Below are positions 24,449-32,009 of a stretch of DNA of 64,000 bases, one piece after another; position 1 is the stretch's first letter, and each line of letters opens with the position of its first letter. Below the pieces are notes generated by a model. The model made no database searches, had not been told where the DNA came from, and was given only the letters and a program-made list of their open reading frames with translations. The stretch is from Porticoccaceae bacterium. Its GTDB lineage: Bacteria > Pseudomonadota > Gammaproteobacteria > Pseudomonadales > Porticoccaceae. A program made the position numbers and the translations under genes. Where the stretch lies: the NCBI GenBank assembly GCA_029250825.1, contig JAQXEN010000044.1, positions 1-64,000 of the forward strand, written 5' to 3'.

Positions 24449-25355
24449 TTCCTCTTCACCCCAGCCCTCATCACCCCAACCCCCAGCGCCCGAGTCTTCA
24501 AGGGCAGCCCATCCCTGGCTGCGGCTGATGCGCCTCGACAAGCCCATCGGCACCTATCTGCTGCTGTGGCCGACTCTCTGGGCGCTGTGGTTCGCCAGTG
24601 CCGGTCGGCCCAGCGTTGCAAACCTGTTGATATTTTGTCTCGGGGTTATCGTGATGCGTGCCGCCGGCTGTGTGATCAATGATTACGCCGATCGCCATGT
24701 TGACGGTGATGTGGAGCGCACCCGCTTGCGGCCACTACCCTCCGGCGAAGTCCGCCCGAGCACCGCACTGGCGCTGTTTTTCGCACTGCTGTTGATTGCT
24801 CTGGTACTGGTGCTCTTAACCAATAAGCTAACCATCATGTTGGCCTTTGGCGGCGCGGCGGCTGCGACGCTCTATCCGTTTTTAAAGCGCTTCACCCACT
24901 GGCCACAGTTAGGACTGGGTATCGCCTGGGCCTGGTCCACACCTATGGCCTTTGCCGCCCATAACAATACTCTGGCGCCGCAACTCTGGGTAATCTTTGC
25001 CGCGGTGACCTTTTGGACCATCGCCTTTGACACCTACTACGCCATGGTTGATCGTGAAGATGATCTGCTGATTGGCATTAAATCCACAGCCATATTATTT
25101 GGCCGCTACGACCTGCTGATTATTGCTCTGCTGCAACTTGCGGTGTTATTGCTGATGGGGGTAGCGGGTGTTCTGTTTGGCCGTGGACCCATGTATTTCT
25201 CGGCCCTTGCCGTGGCGGCGGCCTATTTTATTAATCAGCATCTGGTTAGTCGCGGACGTGATCGGGAAGCCTGTTTTAAGGCCTTCCTGAGTAATCATCG
25301 GGTCGGTATGGTGATTTTTATCGGTCTAGCCGCGGACTATATGATCAATCCTTGA
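24441..25355 (+). CDS. ubiA: 4-hydroxybenzoate polyprenyltransferase
   Basis: UbiA attaches the polyprenyl tail to 4-hydroxybenzoate in the inner membrane. The 304-residue protein has multiple membrane helices and both aspartate-rich substrate motifs: NDYADRHVDGD followed by RTRLRPL near residue 80, and the YYAMVDREDDLLIGIKST motif near 198. A Ser/Pro-rich N-terminal tail of about 25 residues precedes the first helix. It uses the product of the overlapping ubiC. Confidence 0.97.
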   Translation: MTNSSSPQPSSPQPPAPESSRAAHPWLRLMRLDKPIGTYLLLWPTLWALWFASAGRPSVANLLIFCLGVIVMRAAGCVINDYADRHVDGDVERTRLRPLPSGEVRPSTALALFFALLLIALVLVLLTNKLTIMLAFGGAAAATLYPFLKRFTHWPQLGLGIAWAWSTPMAFAAHNNTLAPQLWVIFAAVTFWTIAFDTYYAMVDREDDLLIGIKSTAILFGRYDLLIIALLQLAVLLLMGVAGVLFGRGPMYFSALAVAAAYFINQHLVSRGRDREACFKAFLSNHRVGMVIFIGLAADYMINP

Positions 25356-25374
25356 GCCAGTACCCATAGCCTTT

Positions 25375-25428
25375 AATCTCAGCTAAATTTTTGCCAAAGC
25401 CCTCAATCTCAGCTGATTTTTTGCCAAA
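25375..25428. repeat. two-copy 24-base direct repeat at the end of the methyltransferase gene
   Basis: AATCTCAGCT followed by a T-rich core and TTGCCAAA occurs at 25375-25398 and again at 25405-25428 with two differences, a 30-base period. The second copy contains the stop codon and last codons of the minus-strand methyltransferase gene. The first lies just beyond it, so the end of that gene appears to have been tandemly duplicated. Confidence 0.7.
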
Positions 25429-26011
25429 TCAGCAGCCGGTTATTGGCCGGCATGGCGTGGTCATCAAGCAGGATTAGATTGGCTTCTAAGGCCAGTTGGT
25501 TGATTGCAGAAAACTCCCTAATCCCGCGATGAGCAACCTGCTCACGCAATCGCAGATCAAACAATCGGTTGCTCTCGGAGGTAAACTCCCCAGCGTATTT
25601 CATCGGCCCATAGAGACAAAAAAGGCCATTGGCCTGCAGGCTCGATGCCACTCGCCTAAACATCGACTGAACTTCATGCCAAGCCATAATATGAGCGGTA
25701 TTGGCGCTATAAATGGCATCAAAGTCGCTGTCGGGCCAGTCGTCCTGGCTGACATTGAGGCAGATGGGTGGGCGCAGATTGGCAGAGGGATAGTCATGGA
25801 TCCACTGCAAAATTGCCCGATGGTTTTCAACCAGATCGCTGGTTTGCCAGATCAGGTGGGGCAACTTATTGGCAAACCACACCGCGTGTTGACCGGTGCC
25901 AGAACCAATTTCCAGCAGATGAGTTTTATCTTGTAGCAGGGGCGCCAGCAGGCTAAAGATCGGCGCCTTGTTGTTCTCGCAGGCTTGGGAGAACGCTTTA
26001 TCCTGATAAAT
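25409..26011 (-). CDS. DUF938-type SAM-dependent methyltransferase with apparent ATT start
   Basis: The ORF track starts at an internal GTG that would cut the SAM-binding motif. Upstream in the same frame I read YQDKAFSQACENNKAP and then HLLEIGSGTGQHAV, the conserved N-terminal half of DUF938 proteins, back to a stop at 26042-26044. No ATG, GTG or TTG occurs in that stretch. An ATT codon at 26011 has a perfect AGGAG eight bases upstream and yields a 200-residue protein of family length. The substrate is unknown. It lies 56 bases after yaaA on the same strand and is probably co-transcribed. A sequencing error is the alternative explanation. Confidence 0.85.
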   Translation of the reverse strand: MYQDKAFSQACENNKAPIFSLLAPLLQDKTHLLEIGSGTGQHAVWFANKLPHLIWQTSDLVENHRAILQWIHDYPSANLRPPICLNVSQDDWPDSDFDAIYSANTAHIMAWHEVQSMFRRVASSLQANGLFCLYGPMKYAGEFTSESNRLFDLRLREQVAHRGIREFSAINQLALEANLILLDDHAMPANNRLLIWQKIS

Positions 26012-26067
26012 AACGACTGCTCCTGCTGGCTTTGCTGTGATTTAGTGGGGGGGCAATGCTCGGCGTA

Positions 26068-26823
26068 TTAGCCGCGCAAGAACACCGGCGCATCCGCTTC
26101 ACTCAGGGCCGCATTGTACTGATAGCCATCGCTATCAAACTGATTGAGCTGCTCGACCTCAGTAATCCGGTTTTGGATAATATAGCGACTCATCAAGCCC
26201 CGGGCTTTTTTCGCATAAAAGCTGATAATTTTGTACTTATCGTCTTTCTTGTCCATAAACACTGGTGTCACTATACGTGCTGCGATAGCTTTTTTGTGCA
26301 CCGATTTAAAGTACTCATTAGAGGCCAGATTCACCAGCACCGAGGACTCCACTCGATTTAACTCGTCAGTGATAACATCCCCCCAAAATTGATAGAGATC
26401 CTTGCCCCGGGCATTGGCAAACTTGGTGCCCATCTCGAGGCGATAGGCCTGCATCAGGTCGAGAGGGCGCAGCACACCGTAGAGGCCGGAGAGGATTCGC
26501 AGGTGATCCTGAGCCCAGTGCAGATCCTCGACGCTGAGATTGTCAGCATCTAGGCCCTGATAGACATCACCCTTAAACGCCAGCACTGCTGCCTTGGCAT
26601 TCTCCTTATTAAACGGTGTTTGCCACTCCTGAAAGCGTTCATAATTGAGCGCGCCAAGCTTATCGCTAAGGCTCATTAAGCTAGACACATCCTGGGGTGC
26701 CAGTGCCTTTAAGCCCTTCGAAAGCTCCTCGGCATGATCTAACAATGCTGGTTGCGATAGCAGAGGTGCTTCAATAGAGCTTGAATAGTCGAGTTTTTTT
26801 GCCGGAGAAATAACAACTAACAT
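26068..26823 (-). CDS. yaaA: Peroxide stress protein YaaA (UPF0246)
   Basis: YaaA lowers free iron damage during hydrogen peroxide stress in E. coli. It has a DNA-binding cantaloupe fold in the known structure. The 251-residue protein starts MLVVISPAKKLDY and contains LSGLYGVLRPLDLMQAYRLEMG and NLASNEYFKSV, all diagnostic. It lies divergent from the M48 peptidase and upstream of the DUF938 methyltransferase. Confidence 0.95.
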   Translation of the reverse strand: MLVVISPAKKLDYSSSIEAPLLSQPALLDHAEELSKGLKALAPQDVSSLMSLSDKLGALNYERFQEWQTPFNKENAKAAVLAFKGDVYQGLDADNLSVEDLHWAQDHLRILSGLYGVLRPLDLMQAYRLEMGTKFANARGKDLYQFWGDVITDELNRVESSVLVNLASNEYFKSVHKKAIAARIVTPVFMDKKDDKYKIISFYAKKARGLMSRYIIQNRITEVEQLNQFDSDGYQYNAALSEADAPVFLRG

Positions 26824-26968
26824 AAGTAAACTGCGCCGTTTAGTAGAAATTAGCTAGAATTATAAGTGCTATTATATCAACTTGCGTGAAGCGCGCGAGG
26901 CTCTATTTTTTAGCGCTATTTTTGATTTATCGACAGGGAAAAAAATGCGATATCGACGGAGGCAAAGA

Positions 26969-28513
26969 ATGCGAAATGGATTTGTGGCACTTGCAGTGTC
27001 CCTGATAATAGCGGGCTGTTCAGTCAATCCGGTGACAGGTAAAAGTCAGCTATCCTTTATCTCGCCGCAACAGGAAGTTGCCATAGGCGAGAAAAACTAT
27101 GCCCCTTCGCGGCAATCTCAGGGTGGTGACTACTATCTTGACCCGGCGCTGCAAACCTATATCCGCGGCGTTGGCAAGAAACTCGCCGCGGTCAGTGATC
27201 GCCCAGACCTACCTTACGAATTTATTGTACTCAACAATCGAGTACCCAATGCCTGGGCACTGCCCGGGGGCAAAATCGCGATTAATGTTGGCCTGTTAGT
27301 GCTGCTCGAAGACGAGGCGCAGCTCGCCGCCGTGCTTGGCCATGAGATTGTCCACGCCGCTGCCCGTCACGGCGCAACCCAGATGACTACGGGAACACTG
27401 GCCAATATTGGCGTGGCTGCTGTGGGTGTCGCTGTGCAGGGTCAGCCTGGCGAGCAACTCTATGGCATGGCCTCGCAGTTGGGCAGCGCGGCCTGGATGG
27501 CAAAGTACGGCCGCGATGATGAGCTGGAATCCGACTATTACGGCATGGGTTATATGGCCAAAGCCGGTTATGAAGTGCAGGGGGCAGTGGAATTGCAGGA
27601 GACCTTTGTGGAGCTCAGTAAGTCCCGGGAAGCCGATTTTTTTAGTGGCCTATTTGCCAGCCATCCACCCTCAGCTCAGCGGGTCGCCGCCAATAAATTG
27701 CGCGTCGGGGACTTTGCTCCCGGGGAGCGTTATCGCCAGCGCTATCAACAGGCTATCGCCCAGCTGACTGCAGATGCCCCAGCCTATGCTGCGGAAAAGC
27801 TGGCTACTCAGGCTCTGGCTGACGAAGAGCCGGCCCTGGCCATTAAGCATTTGGACAAGGCAGTTGCCCTGCAGTCGGCAGAGGCACAGTTCTGGCTATT
27901 GCGGGGTCAGGCTTGGACCATGCTTGAGAAGCCCGGTAATGCAGAGAAATCTTACACCACGGCAATTGCCAAAAATGATGGGCTGTTTAGTCCCTACTTG
28001 GCGCGGGGTATTGTGCGTTACAAGCAGGGTAAGAAAAGCGCTGCCGAGATCGACCTCAGGCGCAGCTATACTTTATTACCTACCGCCGCCGCCAGTTACT
28101 ATCTGGGGGAGTTAGCGCTGGATAGCAAACAGTATCAGCAGGCTCAGAGCTATTTCCAGCAGGCAGCTCAGGATCGTGGAGAGTTAGGCAATCAGAGTCG
28201 CGCCAAAATCCAACAGGTCAACTTGCAGTTGCAGCCGCATACTTTTTTAGCCTTTAGTCAGGCGGTCAGCAGTAAAGGGGCGCTGTTGGTGACTGTGGTG
28301 AATACCAGCTCCCGGGCCATGCGCAGCATTGTGCTAAAGATTGAAGGCCCCCTAGGTCAAAATGGCCAGAGCCAAACTAGAACCATCAATCTGAGTAAAG
28401 ACCTACAGTCGGGGCAACAGCTGACGATCAATACTGGACTCAACTACTTTTTGCCCGACCAACAGGTGGCGCGCTTTCGCATCGCAGCCCAGAGCGCAAA
28501 GCTGATAGAATAG
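26969..28513 (+). CDS. M48 family metallopeptidase lipoprotein with C-terminal repeats (BepA-like)
   Basis: Such periplasmic zinc proteases process or degrade misassembled outer-membrane proteins. The ORF track begins 29 codons too early; ATG 26969 has GGAGG six bases upstream and gives the lipoprotein signal MRNGFVALAVSLIIAGC. The protease domain has HEIVHAAARH near residue 120 and the downstream glutamate ELESDYYGMGYM near 185. TPR-like helical repeats follow (about 270-420), as in BepA. BepA itself is not lipidated, so this is a lipoprotein relative, about 514 residues. Confidence 0.9.
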   Translation: MRNGFVALAVSLIIAGCSVNPVTGKSQLSFISPQQEVAIGEKNYAPSRQSQGGDYYLDPALQTYIRGVGKKLAAVSDRPDLPYEFIVLNNRVPNAWALPGGKIAINVGLLVLLEDEAQLAAVLGHEIVHAAARHGATQMTTGTLANIGVAAVGVAVQGQPGEQLYGMASQLGSAAWMAKYGRDDELESDYYGMGYMAKAGYEVQGAVELQETFVELSKSREADFFSGLFASHPPSAQRVAANKLRVGDFAPGERYRQRYQQAIAQLTADAPAYAAEKLATQALADEEPALAIKHLDKAVALQSAEAQFWLLRGQAWTMLEKPGNAEKSYTTAIAKNDGLFSPYLARGIVRYKQGKKSAAEIDLRRSYTLLPTAAASYYLGELALDSKQYQQAQSYFQQAAQDRGELGNQSRAKIQQVNLQLQPHTFLAFSQAVSSKGALLVTVVNTSSRAMRSIVLKIEGPLGQNGQSQTRTINLSKDLQSGQQLTINTGLNYFLPDQQVARFRIAAQSAKLIE

Positions 28514-28546
28514 GGCTCTTAAAAATGCCGAGAGGAGCGTTTTATC

Positions 28547-28792
28547 ATGCAGGAGAAAAAGCAAAAGCCGCCCTGTGCTGTGTGCAAATTAATCCGCATC
28601 TATCTGTTAGTTGCAGTGCCGATCATTCTAATTATGTGGATCAGGCCGGAAGTCAGCCGACTCAAAGGCTATGACCTAACCAATATATTTTCCACGCTAA
28701 TTGGCGTGATGTTGGTCTGCACCATTCTGTGGAAGGCCTATCATGAATTTTGGAAACCTAAGATCGATGCCGCCAGAAAAAACAAAGATTGA
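28547..28792 (+). CDS. Small membrane protein of unknown function
   Basis: The 81-residue product has an N-terminal CAVC cysteine pair, two hydrophobic segments (IRIYLLVAVPIILIMWI and FSTLIGVMLVCTILW) and a basic C-terminus. I do not recognise the family. GAGAGGAG upstream supports the start. It overlaps the next small gene by 26 bases, suggesting they are translated together. Confidence 0.7.
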   Translation: MQEKKQKPPCAVCKLIRIYLLVAVPIILIMWIRPEVSRLKGYDLTNIFSTLIGVMLVCTILWKAYHEFWKPKIDAARKNKD

Positions 28793-28952
28793 TTGCTGGG
28801 GCTGTCGTCATTTCCAGATAACCCATCAGCCGAAAACTCCTTACGGCTGCCAAGCTATGGGCTTTAAATCGAAGATATTGCCGTGCCTCGCAGTGGCTCA
28901 GATCGATGGCACCAAGTGCCTGAGTTTTCAGCCAAAACCGCCGCTGAAGTAA
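28767..28952 (+). CDS. Small cysteine-rich protein, putative metal-binding
   Basis: Starting at ATG 28767 (not the track's 28743), the 61-residue product contains CWGCRHF, YGCQAMGFKS, LPC and KCLSF. The five spaced cysteines suggest a metal-binding fold. Similar short proteins with a CRHF...PYGC...MGFKS pattern are known from other gammaproteobacteria but have no established function. It overlaps the preceding membrane protein gene. Confidence 0.75.
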   Translation: MPPEKTKIDCWGCRHFQITHQPKTPYGCQAMGFKSKILPCLAVAQIDGTKCLSFQPKPPLK

Positions 28953-28958
28953 CCTTGC

Positions 28959-29510
28959 TTACTCGTCTCGCACCAGCATAAAGGGCTGGGCGATTTTCCG
29001 TGCCTGACGGCAAGACAGACGGCCGCTATAGGTGTTTACTGCACAGCGAAACACATCCTGATGCAAGCTTTTGCTTGAGGTCCAATGGTTTGCCACATCG
29101 ATCTCGGGAAACACATTGTGATTGATCGCAGGGGCCACGCAGGACTCTTCGGTGACCGACTGCATTTCTCTATCCGTGGGTACACGCCAGGTAATTCCGG
29201 ACTTCTCCGAGAACTCCTCGGCATAGGCCATAGCATCGTCCCACTCGAGATAGAGTATTTCCCCTTTGCAGCGGAAATTTGAATAGCGCTGACCAGCAGA
29301 GCAGCGATACCAGATAATATCGTTCTCAGTATCTTTGGCGAAGCCTTCGTTATTTACCTCAAAGCGACCTTTGTCACCCCGAGCAATACTATCGGCGCAG
29401 CTTTCGACACTACGATAATCACCGCAGCTGTTCAGCATCAGTAACAGGGTCGCGCCGGATAACAGTGACAAAACTCTGCGGCCGGGCAATTTACTTAATC
29501 TCGAAATCAC
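28959..29510 (-). CDS. DUF1566 domain lipoprotein
   Basis: The protein carries the DUF1566 pattern (ITWRVPTDREMQSV and NHWTSSKS), often found in secreted or surface proteins of unknown role. The ORF track starts at 29540, but GTG 29510 has AGGAGG seven bases upstream and gives a cleaner lipoprotein signal ending LLLMLNSC, so I revise the start (184 residues). Six or more cysteines after the lipobox suggest disulphides. It is convergent with the small-protein pair. Confidence 0.8.
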   Translation of the reverse strand: MISRLSKLPGRRVLSLLSGATLLLMLNSCGDYRSVESCADSIARGDKGRFEVNNEGFAKDTENDIIWYRCSAGQRYSNFRCKGEILYLEWDDAMAYAEEFSEKSGITWRVPTDREMQSVTEESCVAPAINHNVFPEIDVANHWTSSKSLHQDVFRCAVNTYSGRLSCRQARKIAQPFMLVRDE

Positions 29511-29540
29511 GGTGTAGCCTCCTGATAACTGAATGGACAT

Positions 29541-29986
29541 AGCCCTTTGATGTTAACTCTCAGTGCTGAGTGTCGCGCCCTATCGAACTATTCCAAATAT
29601 GTATTTACACTACTATATAAGCATAGCTTACTATATCTCTCAGCGTTTAATTTGCTGTAAGACACCATTTGTTAATAATCGGCAGTTGGGGGCAAAACTC
29701 TAGTTAAGCCGATCTAATAAAAGCTTGTGCCTGTGCTTGATACCCGAAACTGGCGTTTCGGTGATGAATCACAGTGGGCAATGTAAATGCGCTATTAACA
29801 ATCCTCAATATTTTTACAGAGCTGCCGATATATAGAGACAGGCACTCAGAAAGTGTATTTTGCCGACCGCAGCAAAGGGATTAGATCTAGCCGCGCAGGC
29901 TGATCGAAAAATGTAAGCAACAATATTATCGCCGTTTTACCTCTGGGTCAGATGGCAGAAATTTTTGAAATGTGTAAGGAATATTC
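29541..29986. other. gene-free region upstream of pomA
   Basis: About 445 bases between the divergent DUF1566 gene and pomA with no convincing ORF. It contains a sigma-28-like promoter at 29805 facing pomA. A second GCCGAT at about 29715 lacks a correctly spaced -35. Nothing else was recognised. Confidence 0.6.
29805..29831 (+). promoter_or_regulatory. sigma-28 (FliA) promoter of pomA-pomB
   Basis: TCAA, 15 bases, then GCCGATAT fits the flagellar sigma-28 consensus (TAAA or TCAA, N15, GCCGATAA). The inferred start lies about 150 bases before pomA. Motor genes are classic late, FliA-dependent genes, and fliA is in this window. Confidence 0.65.
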
Positions 29987-30739
29987 ATGGATCTCGCAAC
30001 GATTATTGGCCTGCTAGGCGCCTTCGGTTTGATTTTTATGGCGATCGACGACATGGCCGCATTTATCGATACCCCATCGCTGCTAATCGTGGTCGGTGGT
30101 TCGATCATGGTTGTTATGTTCCGCTCTTCCCTTGGAGAGTTTCTGGGTGCAGTGGGCGTGATGGGCAAAACTTTCAAAAATAAGCTCGATGAACCAGCTA
30201 CATTGATTGAGCAAATTGTAGAGCTTGCCACGATCGCGCGAAAAGACGGCATGATCGCCCTAGAAGGCCAGGAGATCGCCAATCCATTTCTCTCCAAAGC
30301 GGTATCCATGTTAGTCGATGGCACCGATGCCACGATTATCAAAAGCTCACTGGATAGAGAGTTGGCCAGCACCAAGATGCGACATGCTCGGGGGGCGAAA
30401 ATATTCTCTGCCTGGGGTGAAATTGCCCCGGCAATGGGGATGATCGGAACCTTGATTGGGCTGGTACAGATGCTCGGCAATATGGGCGATCCCAAGTCCA
30501 TTGGTCCAGCCATGGCAGTTGCTCTACTGACCACCATGTACGGTGCTATCTTGGCCAACGTGATCTGTCTGCCTATCGCCATGAAATTAGAGAATCAGGC
30601 GGACTTAGAAGCGGCTAATAATGAACTGATTATCGAAGGCATACTGTTTATTCAGGATGGCGGTAACCCCCGTGTACTGAGTGACTTCCTCGGCTCCTTC
30701 CTCGATCCGAAAGCTCGCTCCAAACTTGCTGCTGCGTAA
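29987..30739 (+). CDS. pomA: Flagellar stator protein PomA/MotA
   Basis: PomA forms the five-subunit ring of the ion-driven stator that turns the flagellum. The 250-residue protein starts MDLATIIGLLGAFGLI and has the conserved PAMGMIGTLIGLVQML and GPAMAVALLTTMYGAILANV helices and an RHARG-type charged cytoplasmic loop. The first periplasmic loop is several residues shorter than in Vibrio PomA. Similarity is closer to sodium-type PomA than proton-type MotA, an inference from motifs only. It is followed 8 bases later by the first of two pomB genes. Confidence 0.95.
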   Translation: MDLATIIGLLGAFGLIFMAIDDMAAFIDTPSLLIVVGGSIMVVMFRSSLGEFLGAVGVMGKTFKNKLDEPATLIEQIVELATIARKDGMIALEGQEIANPFLSKAVSMLVDGTDATIIKSSLDRELASTKMRHARGAKIFSAWGEIAPAMGMIGTLIGLVQMLGNMGDPKSIGPAMAVALLTTMYGAILANVICLPIAMKLENQADLEAANNELIIEGILFIQDGGNPRVLSDFLGSFLDPKARSKLAAA

Positions 30740-30747
30740 CTGAGACC

Positions 30748-31944
30748 ATGGCAGAAGACCAAGAACTAGAACAGGACGCAGCGGGGGGCGAAGTACAGGA
30801 GCCAGCCCCGGCGCCGGCTGACGAATGTCCACCCTGTAAGGGCGGGGCGCCGGCCTGGATGGCGACCTTTGCCGATATGGCCACCCTGTTGATGGCGTTC
30901 TTTGTTTTGCTGCTCTCCTTTGCCGAAGTCAATGTACCCAAATACAAGCAGATCGCCGGCTCTCTCAGGTCGGCTTTTGGTGTTGCTCGTATCGTCCCCA
31001 AAATTGCTATTCCCACCGCCACTAGTTTGGTGAAACAGGAGTACACACCAGCACTGGCCGAACCCACTGTGATAGACCAAAAACGTCAGCGCTCGGAAGA
31101 TATTACCCAAGAGTTTATTGTTAAAAAAACCGAGGAAAAAACCGCTGATTTTAAAACCCAGCAAGAGTTCCGCAGTGTCCAAGAGGCCCTTGCCGAGCAG
31201 ATTGAGCAGGGTCAGGTGTCTGTCAGCATCGAAGATAATAAGGTTGTGGTTGAGCTGCGCTCCGACAGCAGCAGTGGCGGTCAGGACAAAAACGATTCCG
31301 GCGAAGGCGCCGGCGGCCCAGTGAGTCAGGTGACCATTGAAGTGGCATCGAAAGTGGTTGATCTGCAGTCGAGTATCTCCACCGAAATTGAAGTGCGCAA
31401 ACAGTCTATGGCCTCTGGTGACCAGAGTGGCGGCGCTCAGTCAGACAGCGACAGCAGCCAATCATCCGGCGGCAGCGCAGACCAGCGGCGGCAGGATGTT
31501 GACGATCAATTTCAGCAGATCCGCATGTCCCTAGCCGCGGATATTCAAAGTGGACTCGCCGAAGTAGAGCGCGAGGGTGACCGGATTATTGTGCGCCTTG
31601 CCAGTCAGGGCTCCTTTGTTTCAGGCAGTGCCAATCTGCAGCCGGGTTTTGCCGGTCTGTTGACCCGTGTTGGCAATTCCCTGTCAGCAACCCGAGGCAA
31701 AGTGCGAGTCGAAGGCCACACCGACAATATTCCGGTGGCCTTTAGTGAGCGATTTAATTCCAACTGGGATCTCTCCGCGGCACGTTCAGCCTCAGTGGCT
31801 GACTTTTTTGCTCAGAACTCTGAGCTTGATCAGGGCTCTATCACCGTCGCTGGATTTGCCGATACCAGACCTATTGAAACAAATAATACCGCTGCGGGCC
31901 GCGCTCGCAATCGCCGTATTGAGGTGATCGTCGATGGCTCTTAA
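30748..31944 (+). CDS. pomB: Flagellar stator protein PomB/MotB, copy 1
   Basis: PomB forms the ion path with PomA and anchors the stator to peptidoglycan. The 398-residue protein has an acidic N-terminus, CPPC, one membrane helix with WMATFADMATLL (ion-binding Asp43), a long periplasmic linker and a C-terminal OmpA-like domain (VEGHTDNIPVAFSERFNSNW, then RARNRRIEV). The linker contains a segment (LAEQIEQGQVSVSIEDNKVVVEL, trimmed here to its pattern) resembling the one before the OmpA domain, suggesting an internal duplication. Confidence 0.95.
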   Translation: MAEDQELEQDAAGGEVQEPAPAPADECPPCKGGAPAWMATFADMATLLMAFFVLLLSFAEVNVPKYKQIAGSLRSAFGVARIVPKIAIPTATSLVKQEYTPALAEPTVIDQKRQRSEDITQEFIVKKTEEKTADFKTQQEFRSVQEALAEQIEQGQVSVSIEDNKVVVELRSDSSSGGQDKNDSGEGAGGPVSQVTIEVASKVVDLQSSISTEIEVRKQSMASGDQSGGAQSDSDSSQSSGGSADQRRQDVDDQFQQIRMSLAADIQSGLAEVEREGDRIIVRLASQGSFVSGSANLQPGFAGLLTRVGNSLSATRGKVRVEGHTDNIPVAFSERFNSNWDLSAARSASVADFFAQNSELDQGSITVAGFADTRPIETNNTAAGRARNRRIEVIVDGS

Positions 31945-32008
31945 ACAACCGAGATATCTCATTGTCGCTTTTTTAATGGTATTCCCTGCAATGTCGGGAG
32001 GCTGTTGA
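31934..32008 (+). CDS. possible 24-residue leader peptide between the pomB copies
   Basis: An ATG overlapping the end of pomB copy 1 opens a 25-codon frame ending TGA one base before the ATG of copy 2. The product is a signal-like hydrophobic peptide ending MSGGC. It may couple translation of the two pomB genes or be chance; GGGAGG inside it is the ribosome binding site of copy 2. There is no evidence that it is made. Confidence 0.25.
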   Translation: MALKQPRYLIVAFLMVFPAMSGGC

Positions 32009-32009
32009 T

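Noticed and set aside
29690-29730. Second GCCGAT upstream of pomA as a sigma-28 promoter
   Set aside because: The only A-rich -35 candidate (CAAA) is 11 bases away, not the required 15.
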